From contig OX291552.1 of the NCBI GenBank assembly GCA_946406115.1, positions 1,860,001-1,924,000 of the forward strand: DNA of 64,000 nucleotides. The letters run 5' to 3'. Under the pieces are notes generated by a model. That model was not told the origin of the DNA. It was given only the letters and a program-made list of their open reading frames with translations, and did no database searches. Made by a program: the position numbers and the translations under genes. Positions 1-10,599 of the stretch are shown here, piece by piece. Each line of letters begins with the position of its first letter. The stretch's first letter is position 1. This stretch comes from Apoda limacodes. Lineage: Eukaryota; Arthropoda; Insecta; Lepidoptera; Limacodidae.

Positions 1-861
1 TTAGTGGAGCATGAAGGTCGAATAAGCGTAATAGGACTCTAGTAAACAACGTTACTATTTCATTTACATCTTCAAGTGTAGTAATGAAATCCCAATTTAT
101 ACTATTAAGATCTTTGCCAAAGTTATTTAGATCAATATCTTTTAGTGGCCTATATGTTACATGCTGAGGTATAGGCTTTATCTTGTTTAAGTTCAATTCA
201 ATATATACTACTGCATGATTTCCTAGGTCAGGGATGTGTGCAACACATGTTTTACGTACAGGTGCGTTTGTGCACATGAGGTCAATCATAGTCTCACTGT
301 GAGAAGTGAAGTGAGTTGGTTTGTCTGTATATTGGATAAGACTTAAAGTCTGCAAACAGTTAACTAATAATTTAGTTTTGTTTTCTAATGTGTTTATAAG
401 GTGGAGATTTTATCTCCAGAAAGTATTATGTAATCTGCATATAAGAAAGAACTAACGGATGTTGTAATTGCATCTAAGAAATTGCTAACATCCATCCAGG
501 GTGGACGATAAGCAGTTCCAATAACTAATTTAAACATATTTACATTAACACATAACCACATTTGCTCTATGTTTGTAGAAACTGGGTGTGGACAGGTACG
601 AGCATATATTCCTTTTTTTAAGTAAAAGCCTACTCCACCACCTCGGCCTCCCCTAACATGAAGCGGGCGAGGAACATGCCATAGGAGCGCGGGCGTCCTC
701 TCCATCCCGGATCCATGGGATTGCGTTCGTGCGGATGGGATCTCATTAATTGCGATTATGTGTAACGATAGATTTTCTATAGTTGCCATAAACTCATCAT
801 GGCGCGTTTCTAGGGAACCCGCGTTAAAGAGTCCAACTGTAAAATTTTTACACTTATGCAT
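1..861 (-). pseudogene. LINE ORF2 APE-type endonuclease, frameshifted
   Basis: Translation from the ATG at 861 opens with a VGLFNAGSL-type strand and an INE motif (the catalytic Glu region of APE endonucleases). The GGRGGGVGFYLKKG motif typical of this LINE group follows, then TAYRPPW and LSGD. In the genome this enzyme would nick the target to prime reverse transcription. The frame breaks near 385: a stop follows LSGDKISTL, and the rest (SETMIDLMCTN, IPDLGNHAVVYIEL, the region around the catalytic His) continues in another frame to the window edge. The copy is therefore inactive. The LINE endonuclease call is firm; the exact clade is less so. Confidence 0.75.
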
Positions 862-1199
862 CTCTAAGCTTTGCTGTGACAATGTCCAGACCCGATAGTA
901 CAATCTTGAGACAGAAATAAAGTGTATTCAATGGATCCATCTTGATGAGTTTTACAGCATAAACAAATATTCGTTCGTAATAGTACTGGCATGAGGAGTA
1001 CTTTATTTTTGTATATATAAAATGTAAATAAGATAGTTGTTTTGGCATTATGCAACATAACAAATAAGATACATACTCTCTATATGGAAAACTAAATTGA
1101 CATTGATTAGTACTTTTTGGCAATGAATAATTGCACACATCCATACATAGCAAGATATAGATCACTTTAGAGTCCACTAAAAATAATATGCAAGTTTTC

Positions 1200-2184
1200 T
1201 TAGGATCCAACACTGGTATTACAAAAAATATTAGCTAGATCAGAATTCGTTCTAATGCGATGGGCGGGTTTACCTTGATCCTGGCGTACATAGATCCGGC
1301 CTTCTTTTGTCCAGACGAATTTCCAACCTACTCTACGTGCTTCTTCCCTAGCTTTGAAAAATATTTGCCGGTTGTTCCTGGTCAAACGCTCATTAATATA
1401 TAATCTTCGAGGTTCCTGCAGAAGACCCATATCAGCAGACGTAGCTCCGCGACGCACGCGAGCATTGCGTAGGAATTCGTCACGAATGGCTCTGCGCGTA
1501 AGCCGCACCACCAGAGGGCGCGGTCGCGCACCAACCACTCCGTTTTCGCTGCCACTCTGCTCTTTTTTCTGTGGGTACTGCACTCACTATGTCTCTTTCA
1601 TCTAAAGATAGACCAATTTTGGTGCAACCATAGCAACTAAATGAGTTGAGTTTTCACCTTTGTCCTCCGGAAGATTGGTTATCTCTACGTCATTCAGCAG
1701 GAGGTCCTGATCCCGTTCGTTTAGTTTGGATTGCAGTTTGGAGATAGTAGCAAACAACTCAGAGTTTTGATAGTTCTCTGATCCACTATTGAACTCTTTT
1801 TTTTTTCTATTGAGCAAACTCTTGTCTCTAGTGCATTAAGGCGGTCTTCCCAGGTGGAAACACTGGCCCTTATTCTAGTCAGTTCCCTTTAAAGTCTACG
1901 ATTTCCTCTCGTAACAAACGCATTTGTAGCGCTTAGTCCACCGGGTCAGACGTAGTTACTGGCCCTGACTTCAACTCTTCGCCCGTGGTAACTGCTGTTT
2001 TTGATGTGACTCCCTAGACTGGGGTCTCTGCACTGTTATCGCGGGGTATTTTTGAGTTGCATTCTGGGCATACCCATGAAGCTGCTATGCGACCAGTAGA
2101 CGGCAAAGCTACGCACCCCCGATGAAATACTGAAATGCATTTACTACGCACTGGACAAACATTTATGTCATTTGTGTTTGCCAT
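1200..2184 (-). pseudogene. LINE ORF1: PHD finger, coiled coil, FP-like RNA-binding domain
   Basis: The ATG at 2184 is followed by a PHD-like zinc finger (C-x-SVFHRGC, then SWVCPEC), ending at a stop at 2014-2016. In other frames comes a heptad-like helix (about 1790-1910, around LNALETRVCSIEKKK). An FP25K-like middle segment follows (NDVEITNLPEDKGEN, then LSLDERDIVSAV after a shift near 1625). The last part (1583-1200) is the FP C-terminal domain (NRQIFFKAREEARRVGW, VWTKEGRIYVRQ). ORF1 proteins of this kind bind the element RNA to form the retrotransposition particle. At least two frame breaks make this a pseudogene. The PHD-FP combination is known from insect LINE ORF1s. Confidence 0.75.
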
Positions 2185-2185
2185 G

Positions 2186-2335
2186 AGTCTGGATGTATTT
2201 ATGTATGATATGTATGTATTTAGACAAGAAAAAGTAATATTTATGTATTTGTGTCCGTTTTCTGGTACACATAACGCAAGCTTTGCTTACTTTGGGGCTG
2301 GACGGCACTGTGTGTAATGTCCATAAACTATTAAG
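2186..2335 (+). repeat. 3' half of a lepidopteran SINE
   Basis: The segment runs from a GAGTCTGGATGTATTTATG stretch to CATAACGCAAGCTTTGCTTA, CTTTGGGGCTGGACG and CTGTGTGTAATGTCC. I recognise these phrases as the body and tail of a common lepidopteran SINE. A longer copy with a tRNA-like head lies at 9815-10075. Its left edge touches the ORF1 start of the minus-strand LINE. Confidence 0.55.
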
Positions 2336-2867
2336 CTATTGCATAGCTTTTATCGCGGGCTGTGAGCGCGGCGACCGAATCAAGAAATTCCGTAACAAAA
2401 AAAACCTAACAATCGTCTAACGTCGTTTCAGTTCGGCAGACTTCGGCTCAAAGAGCCAAGAGGCGCATCCACTGAGACGGAATATCTGTCCGGACGTGTA
2501 GTCGGCAGAAGGTCCAGTAAGAACTTTTGTATGGTCTTTTGTGTCTGGTATTCTCGTTGGAGAAAGTATTAACTGAGATAATCCATAGGTCAGAGCAAAT
2601 TCATGAGCACATATCCCTTTGTAGTTATTGGTTCAGCAACTGAGAGCGAAATCGGAGGAATACGTAAGCAGCTGTTTAAATAATTGCATAAATGCAATAG
2701 CTTTACCGCGGCAGGCTTCGAGTACCACTGTTCGTTTTTATTATTATTATTTATATATTGCACTATATATAAATAATTACACTATAATTACATTATACTA
2801 TTACTATCCTAAGATAATTTAATTTCATAAATGCTAATAATATTCGTCAGTTTTTTTATATACCACT
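2336..2867. other. No gene recognised; AT-rich and mixed sequence
   Basis: A GC-richer patch (2360-2520) grades into TTATTA- and TATA-rich DNA (2735-2850). I see no coding domain, RNA gene or repeat that I can name. Confidence 0.5.
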
Positions 2868-2965
2868 AAGGTGGCAAAAGAGCTTGCGGTCCACCTGATG
2901 GTAAGCGCTCACCGCAGCCTATGGACGCTTGCAACACCTAAGGCATCACTTGCGCGTTCGTCGTT
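2868..2965 (+). repeat. Lepidopteran interspersed repeat (GGTGGCAAAAGAGCTTGCGG)
   Basis: The phrase GGTCCACCTGATGGTAAGCG, then ACCGCAGCCTATGGACGC, then CAACACCTAAGGC, is a motif string I associate with very abundant interspersed repeats in moths and butterflies. It ends where the tandem array begins. Family name not assigned. Confidence 0.5.
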
Positions 2966-3405
2966 AATATTATGTACCTATATGATTAAAATTTGGGCAC
3001 CACAACCTCCGCAGAAGTACTGCTATGTGACACGTTAGCATGATGTACCTATATGATCAAATTTGTACTCCGCAGGAGTAATGCTATGAGACACGTTAAC
3101 TTGATCCTCTTATACTCGTATGATCAAAATTTGTGCTACGCAGCCTCGCAAGGAGTAATGCTATGAGACACGTTAACTTGAAATACCTATATGATCGAAA
3201 TTTGTGCTACGAAGCCTCCGCAGGAGTAATGCTATGAGACACGTTAAGTTCATATACCTATATGATCGAAATTTGTGCTACGCAGCCTCCGCAGGAGTAA
3301 TGCTATGAGACACGTTAACTTGATGTACTTATACTCGTATGATCAAAATTTGTGCTCCGCAGAAATAATACTATGACAATATGTAGGTTAACATGATTTT
3401 TTGTG
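2966..3405 (+). repeat. Minisatellite, about 6 copies of a 62-76 bp unit
   Basis: Six diverged direct copies, each containing TACCTATATGATCRAAATTT, then GCTACGCAGCCTCCGCAGGA, GTAATGCTATGAGACACGTT and AACTTGAT. Copies start near 2973, 3042, 3107, 3182, 3254 and 3326. Unit length varies because some copies lack the CAGCCTCC segment and two carry an extra TACTCG. The middle copies are most alike and the outer ones decayed, as expected from unequal exchange. Confidence 0.8.
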
Positions 3406-4474
3406 TTTCGCAGAATTAGCGTAAATAAGTATGCCAAGTATTATATTCCTGTGTTATGCGTAAATAAATTATAATTGTAAATAAACATTAAACTATTAAG
3501 TAATATGTGTTTACCTTTTTTTAGAACTGATGCAGGTTTGAGCGGCATGAGTCGGTCAGGTACTAACCTGATCTGCGCCACTACCAAAGTGAAGATATCT
3601 ACAGGTCACTCTATTCACATACTTGCGGTATTCCGAGGGAAACGCTCAGCCCTGCCTACACGACAAACAGCTTTTTACACAATACGAGGATATTGGTATT
3701 TATCGCATTACCGAATATTTACTGTGCGCAATCAAACCACAATCAAGGACTATTTTTGATTGCACGAAACAAAAGACATTTTTTGTCAATACTTAAAAAA
3801 ACATCGCGAAATATTTGAGGGCGTTACTCGTGTGGCAAGGACGTCCGTTCGCTGCGATAGCTCAGTTTCGACTGATGGATAACTCGGGGAGGAAGGTGGC
3901 GCGAGGTTGGGCGCGTGGGACTGGAAACACAGCCTCCAACAGCCTACCTAGCTAATTACGTAAGAGGGTTGTTGCTATTTTTAGATTTAAGGCGCATGTT
4001 CGCACAACGTAACCGGTTCAGAGAGTGGCACGCACGCTACACGTAAGTACCTAACTACCTATGGTATTGTTTTACATAAACAGCTATGTATAATGTACCG
4101 AGCTCGTTGATGAATGCAACGTTACAAGTTTATTGCGTTTCGTTAGTTTCGCGTCCAAGTAGTTCTCCTGAGGACGGGGACGTTCGCTTTAGTTCCGGTT
4201 TTTTGTGGTTTTCTTACAAACTACCATTGTTATTAAACTACTGTTAAAACATTACTGCAGTCGTGCACGTATTATACTTATGTATCTTATTGTTATTCGC
4301 AATTGCTATTTTCTAATTTATTACGAAAGTGTGTGTACAAATTTTTTTTTTCTTCCAAACACTTACCTTAGGTGTCATTTATAATAATTCCAACTGTAGG
4401 CTGATGGGTATTAAGCCAATAAATGATGAATTAAAAATATAGCTAATGAAATAAAGTATCCAGTATAACCAAAA
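3406..4474. other. No gene recognised
   Basis: Mixed sequence without a coding domain. ACAC followed by GTAAGTACCTA (donor GT at 4043-4044) would make a good splice donor for a plus-strand exon ending at 4042. The preceding 100-200 bases are moderately GC-rich (3830-3960), so an untranslated host exon is conceivable, but nothing else supports it. Confidence 0.35.
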
Positions 4475-4850
4475 TAAAAAAAAATGGTTCGGCAGCAAAT
4501 ACCGTACATGCAACTTCTCTTGAGTCTTGATCTTTTACAAAAAAAAAATTACGTCATATTGGATCCGCCATTTTGAATTTTAAAAAACTGATAAAAAATT
4601 CGAAATCAGCACCCTCGAAAACCCTTTACTACCCCTCGATACATGAAATTTATGTTGCGTACATAAAAAAGTCAGTTTTTTACGGATAAAAAACGAACCG
4701 CTGGACCGATTTATTTCAGACTCCTTTCAGATCTAAGTCATGACGTGGCGTATCGATTGATATGTCATCAGAGCGATTCGGTCCAGTAGTTATTGAGGAA
4801 TCGAAAGTCAAAATATGTCTACTTACATACATACATACGTACACACATGC
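4475..4850 (+). repeat. Dispersed TIR-type repeat, copy A (partner at 33520-34022)
   Basis: Closely matches the reverse complement of 33645-34022. Shared landmarks are CCGTACATGCAACTTCTCTT, AAAACCCTTTACTA, CGAACCGCTGGACCGATTTA, TATCGATTGATATGTCATCA and a terminal TACATACATACG microsatellite. Copy A appears cut off at the microsatellite end. Its overlapping reading frames resemble those in copy B only because the DNA is shared; I see no protein domain. Confidence 0.75.
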
Positions 4851-4959
4851 ACGAGACGGAACGAAATTACCGTTTGTTACAGGGAATCCACAGAAAGGAG
4901 TGAAGGAAGGAAGAAAAGAAGGGAAAATATAGCGATGAGTAGGTACATAATTCGAAATA

Positions 4960-5035
4960 AGATAAAAAGTAAAAAATTGGCTAAGTGCGAGTCTGGCACG
5001 CGCTCCAAGGGTTCCATACAATCTTATATGTGTAC
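4960..5035 (-). repeat. End fragment of the GGAACCC...CACTTGGCCGG repeat family
   Basis: On the minus strand this reads GTATGGAACCCTTGGAGCGC, then GTGCCAGACTCGCACTTAGC, the same 3' end seen at about 6808-6855 and 59180-59235. It is a short decayed fragment. Confidence 0.5.
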
Positions 5036-5319
5036 ATAGTTGGCAAAGGTAACGGGGATTGATTTCTAACCCACTTAAAAAAAGGAAATAATCACAAATA
5101 TAGGAAATAATCTGAAAACTGATAATCAAGGCATAAACCTGTGAGACTTGATCTCATGCTGGACGAACTAGCTACATATAATAAGTTTGTAAGGAAACCT
5201 CGGTGCGCAAGTTTTTTTTAAAAAACACGAATCAAACAAAAAATTACGTGAATATGATTCGACTTAATATGCGGGACAATCCTAATCTATTTAATTTTGT
5301 TTGTAAGAAAAAGAGAGGA

Positions 5320-5480
5320 CGGATGGCTAGGGATCCCCACACCTCGTGGGCGGCGCAGCCCGGGGCTCGGGGGCTCGACCGGCGCGGCGTCCCAAGAGAG
5401 GCGTGCAGGGCGCCGGAGAGGGGGCGCAGGGGGCCGGCAGTCTGCGGCGTGGGCGTGTGTTGACAAACTGGTGCGGCCTG
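5320..5480. other. GC-rich island, possible exon or CpG island
   Basis: About 150 bases of strongly GC-rich sequence sit in AT-rich surroundings. All frames are open for long stretches, which is expected from base composition alone. The translations are Arg/Gly/Pro-rich and match nothing I know. It could be a non-coding first exon, a promoter-associated island or a repeat. Confidence 0.3.
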
Positions 5481-5779
5481 CGACCAGCTCCAACACCTTT
5501 TGCGCTATGTCGTACATTGTCACACTTTTACTGTAGCTTAATTAATTTTAACGCGTCTATATTATGTATAACTTTACCACTCACTAACAGCCACAAGTCA
5601 TTTGGTTACATAATCAGAGGTCCAAGAGACTGACAGCCAACGAGAGCGAACTTATGATTCCGTAGTCCTTCCTCAGCTCCCTTAGCTCAGATACACTTAC
5701 TATCTACTAGAAAGCTATAATTTGGTTTATGGGCACCTATAAATAATATCAAACACGCCAACAAAGTCTATGGCATTTC

Positions 5780-6855
5780 TTTTTAGGGTTCCGTAGCCAA
5801 ATGGCAAAAAACCGAACCCTTATAGATTCACACCTGTCTGTCCGTCCGAATGTCACAGCCACTTTTTTCCGAAACTATAAGAACTATACTATTGAAACTT
5901 GGTGAGTACATGTATTCTGTGAACCGCATTAAGATTTTCACACAAACATAGGAAAAAAAAACGAGTTGCACTCCGGGAGTGCCGGCAGAAGTGAAAACCT
6001 TAACACACAATTTGCGCTTAACACTCAAATATGTCACAAGACATGTCTTTGACATTGTCAAGAAATAATAGTGTTTGTTTATTTACTTTTTTGAAGTATA
6101 TTTGACATCTCAATCTGTCATAGAATTAAAATCCCATACTAAAAATAAAAATTATAATAGGCGTGGCATTATGGTTTCCGTCTTGCGAATTTTTATGGCG
6201 CGGCATTACGGTTTCCGTCTGACGATCAGTCTGACGCGAGTTTATAATTTTTTACCCATTTTAAAAACTAACCTAATGTAAATAAATCTGGCGCGAGTTC
6301 CGTCTTACAAATTTTATATGTATTTTTGATCAGGACACGTGACCTAACGCGAGTTTAACATTTTTACCCATACCAAAAAAAGTGCACAACGCCGCTAAAG
6401 AAGTTTTAACTTCAAAAACAATAAATTTTGGGGGTTCCCGAAAATTTTTTTTTCATCAAACCCATGCGTGTGGAGTATCTATGGATAGGTCTTCAAAAAT
6501 GATATTGAGGTATCTAATATATTTTTTTTCTAAACTGAATGTCCCACTTCCAAAGTGGTAAAATGTGTGTCCCCCTGTATCTTCTAAAATAAGAGAATGA
6601 TAAAACTAAAAAAAATATATGATGTAGTACCTACATTACCATGCCAACTTCCACCGAAAATTGTTTTGAACGAGATCTAGTAAGTAGTTTATTTTAATAC
6701 ATCATGAATCGTCCACCGCAATTATCTTTTCATTCAATCAACTCAAATATAAAAATACATTAAAAAAAAATTTTTTTGTGTTTGTAAAGTACGTAAATGG
6801 TTGTAGGTACGGAACTCTCGGTGCGTGAGTCCAACTCACACTTGGCCGATTTTTT
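5780..6855 (+). repeat. Lepidopteran interspersed repeat split by a TIR element
   Basis: Starts with TTTTTAGGGTTCCGTAGCC and ACTTTTTTCCGAAACTATAA. It resumes after an insertion with TTTGGGGGTTCCCG, TCTATGGATAGGTCTTC and CCACTTCCAAAGTGGTAAAA, and ends CTCGGTGCGTGAGTCCAACT, CACACTTGGCCGA. I recognise these as one very common lepidopteran repeat. The intervening 5955-6425 belongs to a different small TIR family. No coding capacity seen. Confidence 0.65.
5955..6425 (+). repeat. Small TIR element (GAAGTGAAAAC family), nested copy
   Basis: Left end reads GTTGCACTCCGGGAGTGCCG then GCAGAAGTGAAAAC. Right end reads GTGCACAACGCCGCTAAAGA then AGTTTTAACTTCAAAAA. The outer ends are short inverted repeats (GAAGTGAAAAC against GTTTTCACTTC). 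Related copies lie at 24623, 26762-28290, 31184 and 34125. It interrupts a GGAACCC-type repeat, so it arrived later. No transposase is encoded. Confidence 0.65.
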
Positions 6856-9064
6856 TTTCATATTCTCGTCTATCCCGTGCCATACCACACAGTGTCGTTG
6901 AAACGTAGGTTCAAAAATATTGCGGTTGTGTACAAACCATTTTTTGATTGAGTAATCGATTTGCACAAATATTAAGCTTTAAAGTGCTGATCTTTTTTAA
7001 AGTCAAGTGTCCGTTTAACGAAATAAAAGGAAAATTATAACAGCTAAGTAGACTTTACTAGTAAACGAGCCAAGTAACACCGAAGCGATGTACATCAGTT
7101 GAATAACTGTCTACAATAGAATCGCTAGCTGTACGAGCCAGTTGAATGACAGCGTTAGCACCGCTGTTTTAGCTGATGACCATTAATAAGAGTAGTTATA
7201 TATCTGAGTTTCAGTACCAACTGCAGTCCGGGATCTTTTTACCGTTTCTATGGTTTTAAAAATTCGCAAGTGACAAAATTGTGTAAAATGTTTACTGCTA
7301 CGTGTCACACAACGCTGTGTATTTATATTTTGGTCTTGTAATTAACATTTAAATATTGTGACAGGTGTTTTGTGGTAAAATAAATGTTATTCTTACATCT
7401 AAAACAAGTCTTCATAAATACTAGTTGTATAAAACAAGTGGTAAATATAAGTTTATTAAACATGTGAAATCATAGAATAATTCCTAAATCAATTACAATG
7501 TTTGAACCAAATCGTATTTAAAGTTTTTCAAACATCCGCAATAATTGTCATTCTACGGAACCCTAACTTGATACGTGTGCGACATGCACTAGGCCGGTTT
7601 TCCTAAATTAAGTTTAAATTATTGTTTACATAAAAGATAAATCAACAATCTGGATTTATTATATTTCAGTTTTGACAAGTTCGCTAATAGTTCATTTCTG
7701 GCCAACAAAAGTAATCAATAGTCAACTAAGTAAGTACCTCAATATTTACATACAACTTCTTGAACGAAGCAAATTCAAAACTATTTTTTTTTCAGACACA
7801 GAGAAGCTCGCAAAACTCATCGAATACGAAAAGTGTAAACCACAGCTGAGGCTATTTCTGTAGCTGCGAGCTGTAGCCCCACCCCCTTTCCCCCCTTCCC
7901 CCTACGCACTTGCCTCGCCCCCTCCCTTTCCCCCCAAGCTATCCCGCGACCTTGACCTTCCGTATCCAAACAACCGCAGTCACAACACCACCCACCTCTT
8001 AATTGCTTTCCCCTGTTTGTCACTACCGGCACGCGCCAGTTCAACTGATCTATGGATCTCAAGCTCCTGTCCATTAATTATGTAAATAAAGGAAAGCTTA
8101 AAGCTTTGTTTACGGAAATCGTAATTTACTTTATTGTTTTGCAAGAAATATATAATGAGACTAAATTCCTTATTCTGATGTAACTGTGCTGTGTTCTGTG
8201 TTACTGTCCGTCTTTATGTCACGGGTTTTTTATAAACGGAATGAGTTACGAAAATTAAGATATTTCATGAAGAATGTCGACTCAAAACCGAATATTGAAT
8301 TAAAAATTTAATTGTATTATTTCGAAAGGAGTGGAGGGGAGGGGAGGCGGGAGGAGGAGGATAATAGACAAACTTCGTCCAGAATTGAGCACATGCTTGT
8401 GAAAAGGCTTCTTTGGGTAAGCAAGCAAGCCGTAAGGCAAGTGTAGTGCTACGCGCTACGAGCTACGAGCTACGAGCTACGCCGTAGCGTTTGCCACAGA
8501 TCTCCGCAGAATATTATAATTTTGTTTCCGAAAGTAAAATAAAATTAAACTACATCTACGAGGAACATAAAAGATAATAATTTAAAATGTATAAAATGTT
8601 TACTAAAAAATATTACAATTGTTGACTTTTTTTCACTAGCTTTTAACATCAAAATGTGTTCTTAATGATAAATAAAATGCAAGTGGCCAGTATCTCTCAA
8701 AGCCAAAAACATTTTTGGAACACTTAAGTTATCAGAAAATATAGTTCACATATATTACCACAGATGGTACTGTTTACAATTAGAACGCGTTATATAGATT
8801 TTCCGTTCTGTCGTATTTATTAGAAATTTTAGTTTTCACCCCGGATAGCAGTTTAGTAATGAAAACCTCTCCGCAAAGAAGTACTTTCAACTATACTAAT
8901 AGATATGCATGTAGGTTCTTTCCGAGTAGGTGTGGTGTAAAATATAATAACATATATACCTATTGCTACAGCTATAGCGAAACTTTCTCTTAAATCAAGT
9001 ACTTGTTGAAATCCTTCGCCGATAAGTTGAGTGCGAGTGGAGCCGCAGACAAAAGTTACTTGTA
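6856..9064. other. No gene recognised; AT-rich with a few simple tracts
   Basis: Contents seen: a short fragment of the CGGAACCCTAAC...GGCCGG repeat end (7550-7605), a C/T-rich run on the plus strand (7870-7945), a G-rich block (8330-8360) and an imperfect CTACGAG tandem tract (8450-8482). Several short open frames occur, none with a domain. Confidence 0.5.
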
Positions 9065-9400
9065 ATATAAAATGGTGCTTACAATAAAAAGTTCAAAAAG
9101 CATGGAAAAACCTTGGCAGGGAGCTCATTCCACAACCTAAACGTTCGCGGGAGGAAGTTTCTCTGAGACTGCACTGTACGTGACCATTTAGGTTCTTAGT
9201 TGTGAGGATGAATTACATGCTGATGGCGAGCGGCTACTATCGCAGGTGGTAGAAAGTAGCCGTGCACATCATTTTCCTCAGAACACAGCATCATAGAAGC
9301 GGTAGAACACACACAGGGAGGCAAACTCTATCCTCCAAGAAGATGGTAAAGGATTCTTAAAATCTGTCTGAAATATCAGAATTAGAAACCTATGCCAAGT
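9065..9400 (-). pseudogene. C-terminal remnant of a LINE ORF2
   Basis: On the minus strand the frames give SLCVFYRFYDAV, then after frameshifts a TATFYH-like piece, then RNFLPRTFRLWNELPAKVFP. This is the conserved tail of a lepidopteran LINE RT protein (asn-glu-leu-pro after an FLPR motif). The same tail appears on the plus strand at 24290-24380. It is heavily decayed, with stops in all frames, and no RT core is present. Confidence 0.6.
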
Positions 9401-9814
9401 TTCTTGCTTATCAAAAAAGTTAACACAACATATACGTATCATTAGCAATGGTATGATGAAACAAAATAGAGGATGTCACAGATATCAGCAAGTTTTTAAA
9501 GGTCTTTGGCTTAAAAATGTGAATTCGTCAGTAATATCTGTGTATTTGATTGTATAGAATTTTTCGTTTCCAGATATGTACCTAGTTGTTCGATACCAAC
9601 CCTATAGGAAGGTCATATAAATAAGTGATGCTCATATCCTGTGTTTTTGCTGGATGAATCTGAAGATGCTGGATAAAAGGCGTATATACGAGTAGCACAA
9701 GAAAAAGGTTTTCCGCGGAAGAAACCGCGGTTATTGTCTAATAATAAATTAAATCATTTGTAAAAGTATATTGCTTTAAGTGCGTTTAATTTGGCAAAAA
9801 TGGAAGTGGAAACT

Positions 9815-10075
9815 TTGATATTTTTTGTCGGCTCCGTGTCTCAGTCAGTGGGTAGGTAATAATCCGACTGGTTTATCTTTATCAAGGGGCGTAGGTTAGA
9901 TTCCCGCACAAAACTAACATTTATGTGATGAATATTATCTTGAGACTGGGTGTTCCCTATGTATGTATGCTATGTATGTATTTGTATCTGTTGTCTGGTA
10001 CCAATAGTAAAAGCTTTTCATACTTTAAGATCAGATTTGTATAGTCAATATTTGAGGCAAAGGCACGCGGCGCGA
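9815..10075 (+). repeat. tRNA-headed SINE
   Basis: A tRNA-like head carries an A-box-like TCAGTCAGTGGGTAG and a B-box-like GGTTAGATTCCCG about 45 bases downstream, the internal RNA polymerase III promoter layout. The body (CACAAAACTAACATTTATGT, GACTGGGTGTTCC, GTTGTCTGGTACCAATAG) matches the SINE whose 3' half is at 2186-2335. It is a non-coding retroposon copied by LINE enzymes. Confidence 0.65.
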
Positions 10076-10239
10076 TCCATTTACTTAGTATAGATCATTG
10101 ATTAGCGAATCTAAACCCTTTTTTTTTTCTCATAATGTATAATGTTATAGTCAGCAGTAATTCCCTGGCACCCCAATAGATTACCGCACTACATAATTTC
10201 ATATACCAACCCACAAATAAAAAATATAAATGTATGATA

Positions 10240-10470
10240 AACGAGCAGGTACAAAACTTTGCTGAAGGCCGTGCCGTTCGTCGAACTGAGTGACACACCA
10301 TCCATCAGGCGGAAGGAGGGGAGCTCGGGGCGGCGCTGCGGGGCTGGCGCTATTTATAAAAAATCGATAGGACCCGGCCGTGGCCTTGGGCGCATCGACT
10401 GCGCCAGCTGGGCGTGGAGGACGAGCCCCCGGAGCTGCACGCGGGCAAGTCGACCGGCGATTTTAGGAAG
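10240..10470 (+). other. Exon-like coding island, possible host exon or pseudogene
   Basis: GC-rich block with codon-like third-position bias inside AT-rich DNA. One frame reads YKTLLKAVPFVELSDTPSIR and stays open. A second frame over the last 100 bases reads RLRQLGVEDEPPELHAG, then KSTGDFRK. The 3' piece (10371-10470) is flanked by AG and by GTGTAC, and a CAG lies just before the 5' piece, so splice sites are possible. Neither piece matches a family I can name. It could be one or two host exons, or a decayed processed gene with a frameshift between the halves. Confidence 0.35.
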
Positions 10471-10479
10471 GTGTACGCC

Positions 10480-10575
10480 TGTACTTTGTTACTACTATAG
10501 GTAACAAAGTTGAACTTGAAGTGCTATTGAGTACCCGAATTCAGCCCCAAAGTTCAACTTTGTAATCTTGCATTA
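10480..10575. repeat. Short inverted repeat around AACAAAGTTGAACTT
   Basis: AACAAAGTTGAACTT (about 10502) is followed about 45 bases later by AAGTTCAACTTTGT, so the RNA or single strand could fold into a stem of about 14 pairs. It lies between the exon-like island and the LINE; no function is assigned. Confidence 0.6.
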
Positions 10576-10599
10576 TTTACTATCTAAAAAAAAAAGTAA

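Larger units (their letters stand above)
1..2184 (-). mobile_element. Non-LTR retrotransposon (CR1/Jockey group), 5' half
   Basis: Minus-strand LINE carrying a broken ORF1 (2184 down to 1200) followed by the endonuclease part of ORF2 (from 861 down past position 1). The reverse transcriptase would lie left of the window. The order PHD finger, coiled coil, FP-like C-terminal domain, then APE-type endonuclease is what I know from lepidopteran CR1-like LINEs. Between the ORFs (about 862-1199) I see no recognisable domain. A SINE 3' fragment lies directly next to the ORF1 start, so the original 5' UTR is missing or replaced. Confidence 0.75.

Noticed and set aside
854..1213. 119-aa minus frame between ORF1 and ORF2 of the first LINE
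   Set aside because: Tyr/Ile/Cys-rich translation of AT-rich sequence, no resemblance to LINE proteins.
4716..5129. 137-aa minus frame and its relative at 33574-33771
   Set aside because: Shared residues come from the shared dispersed repeat; no domain, and the repeat has no other coding features.
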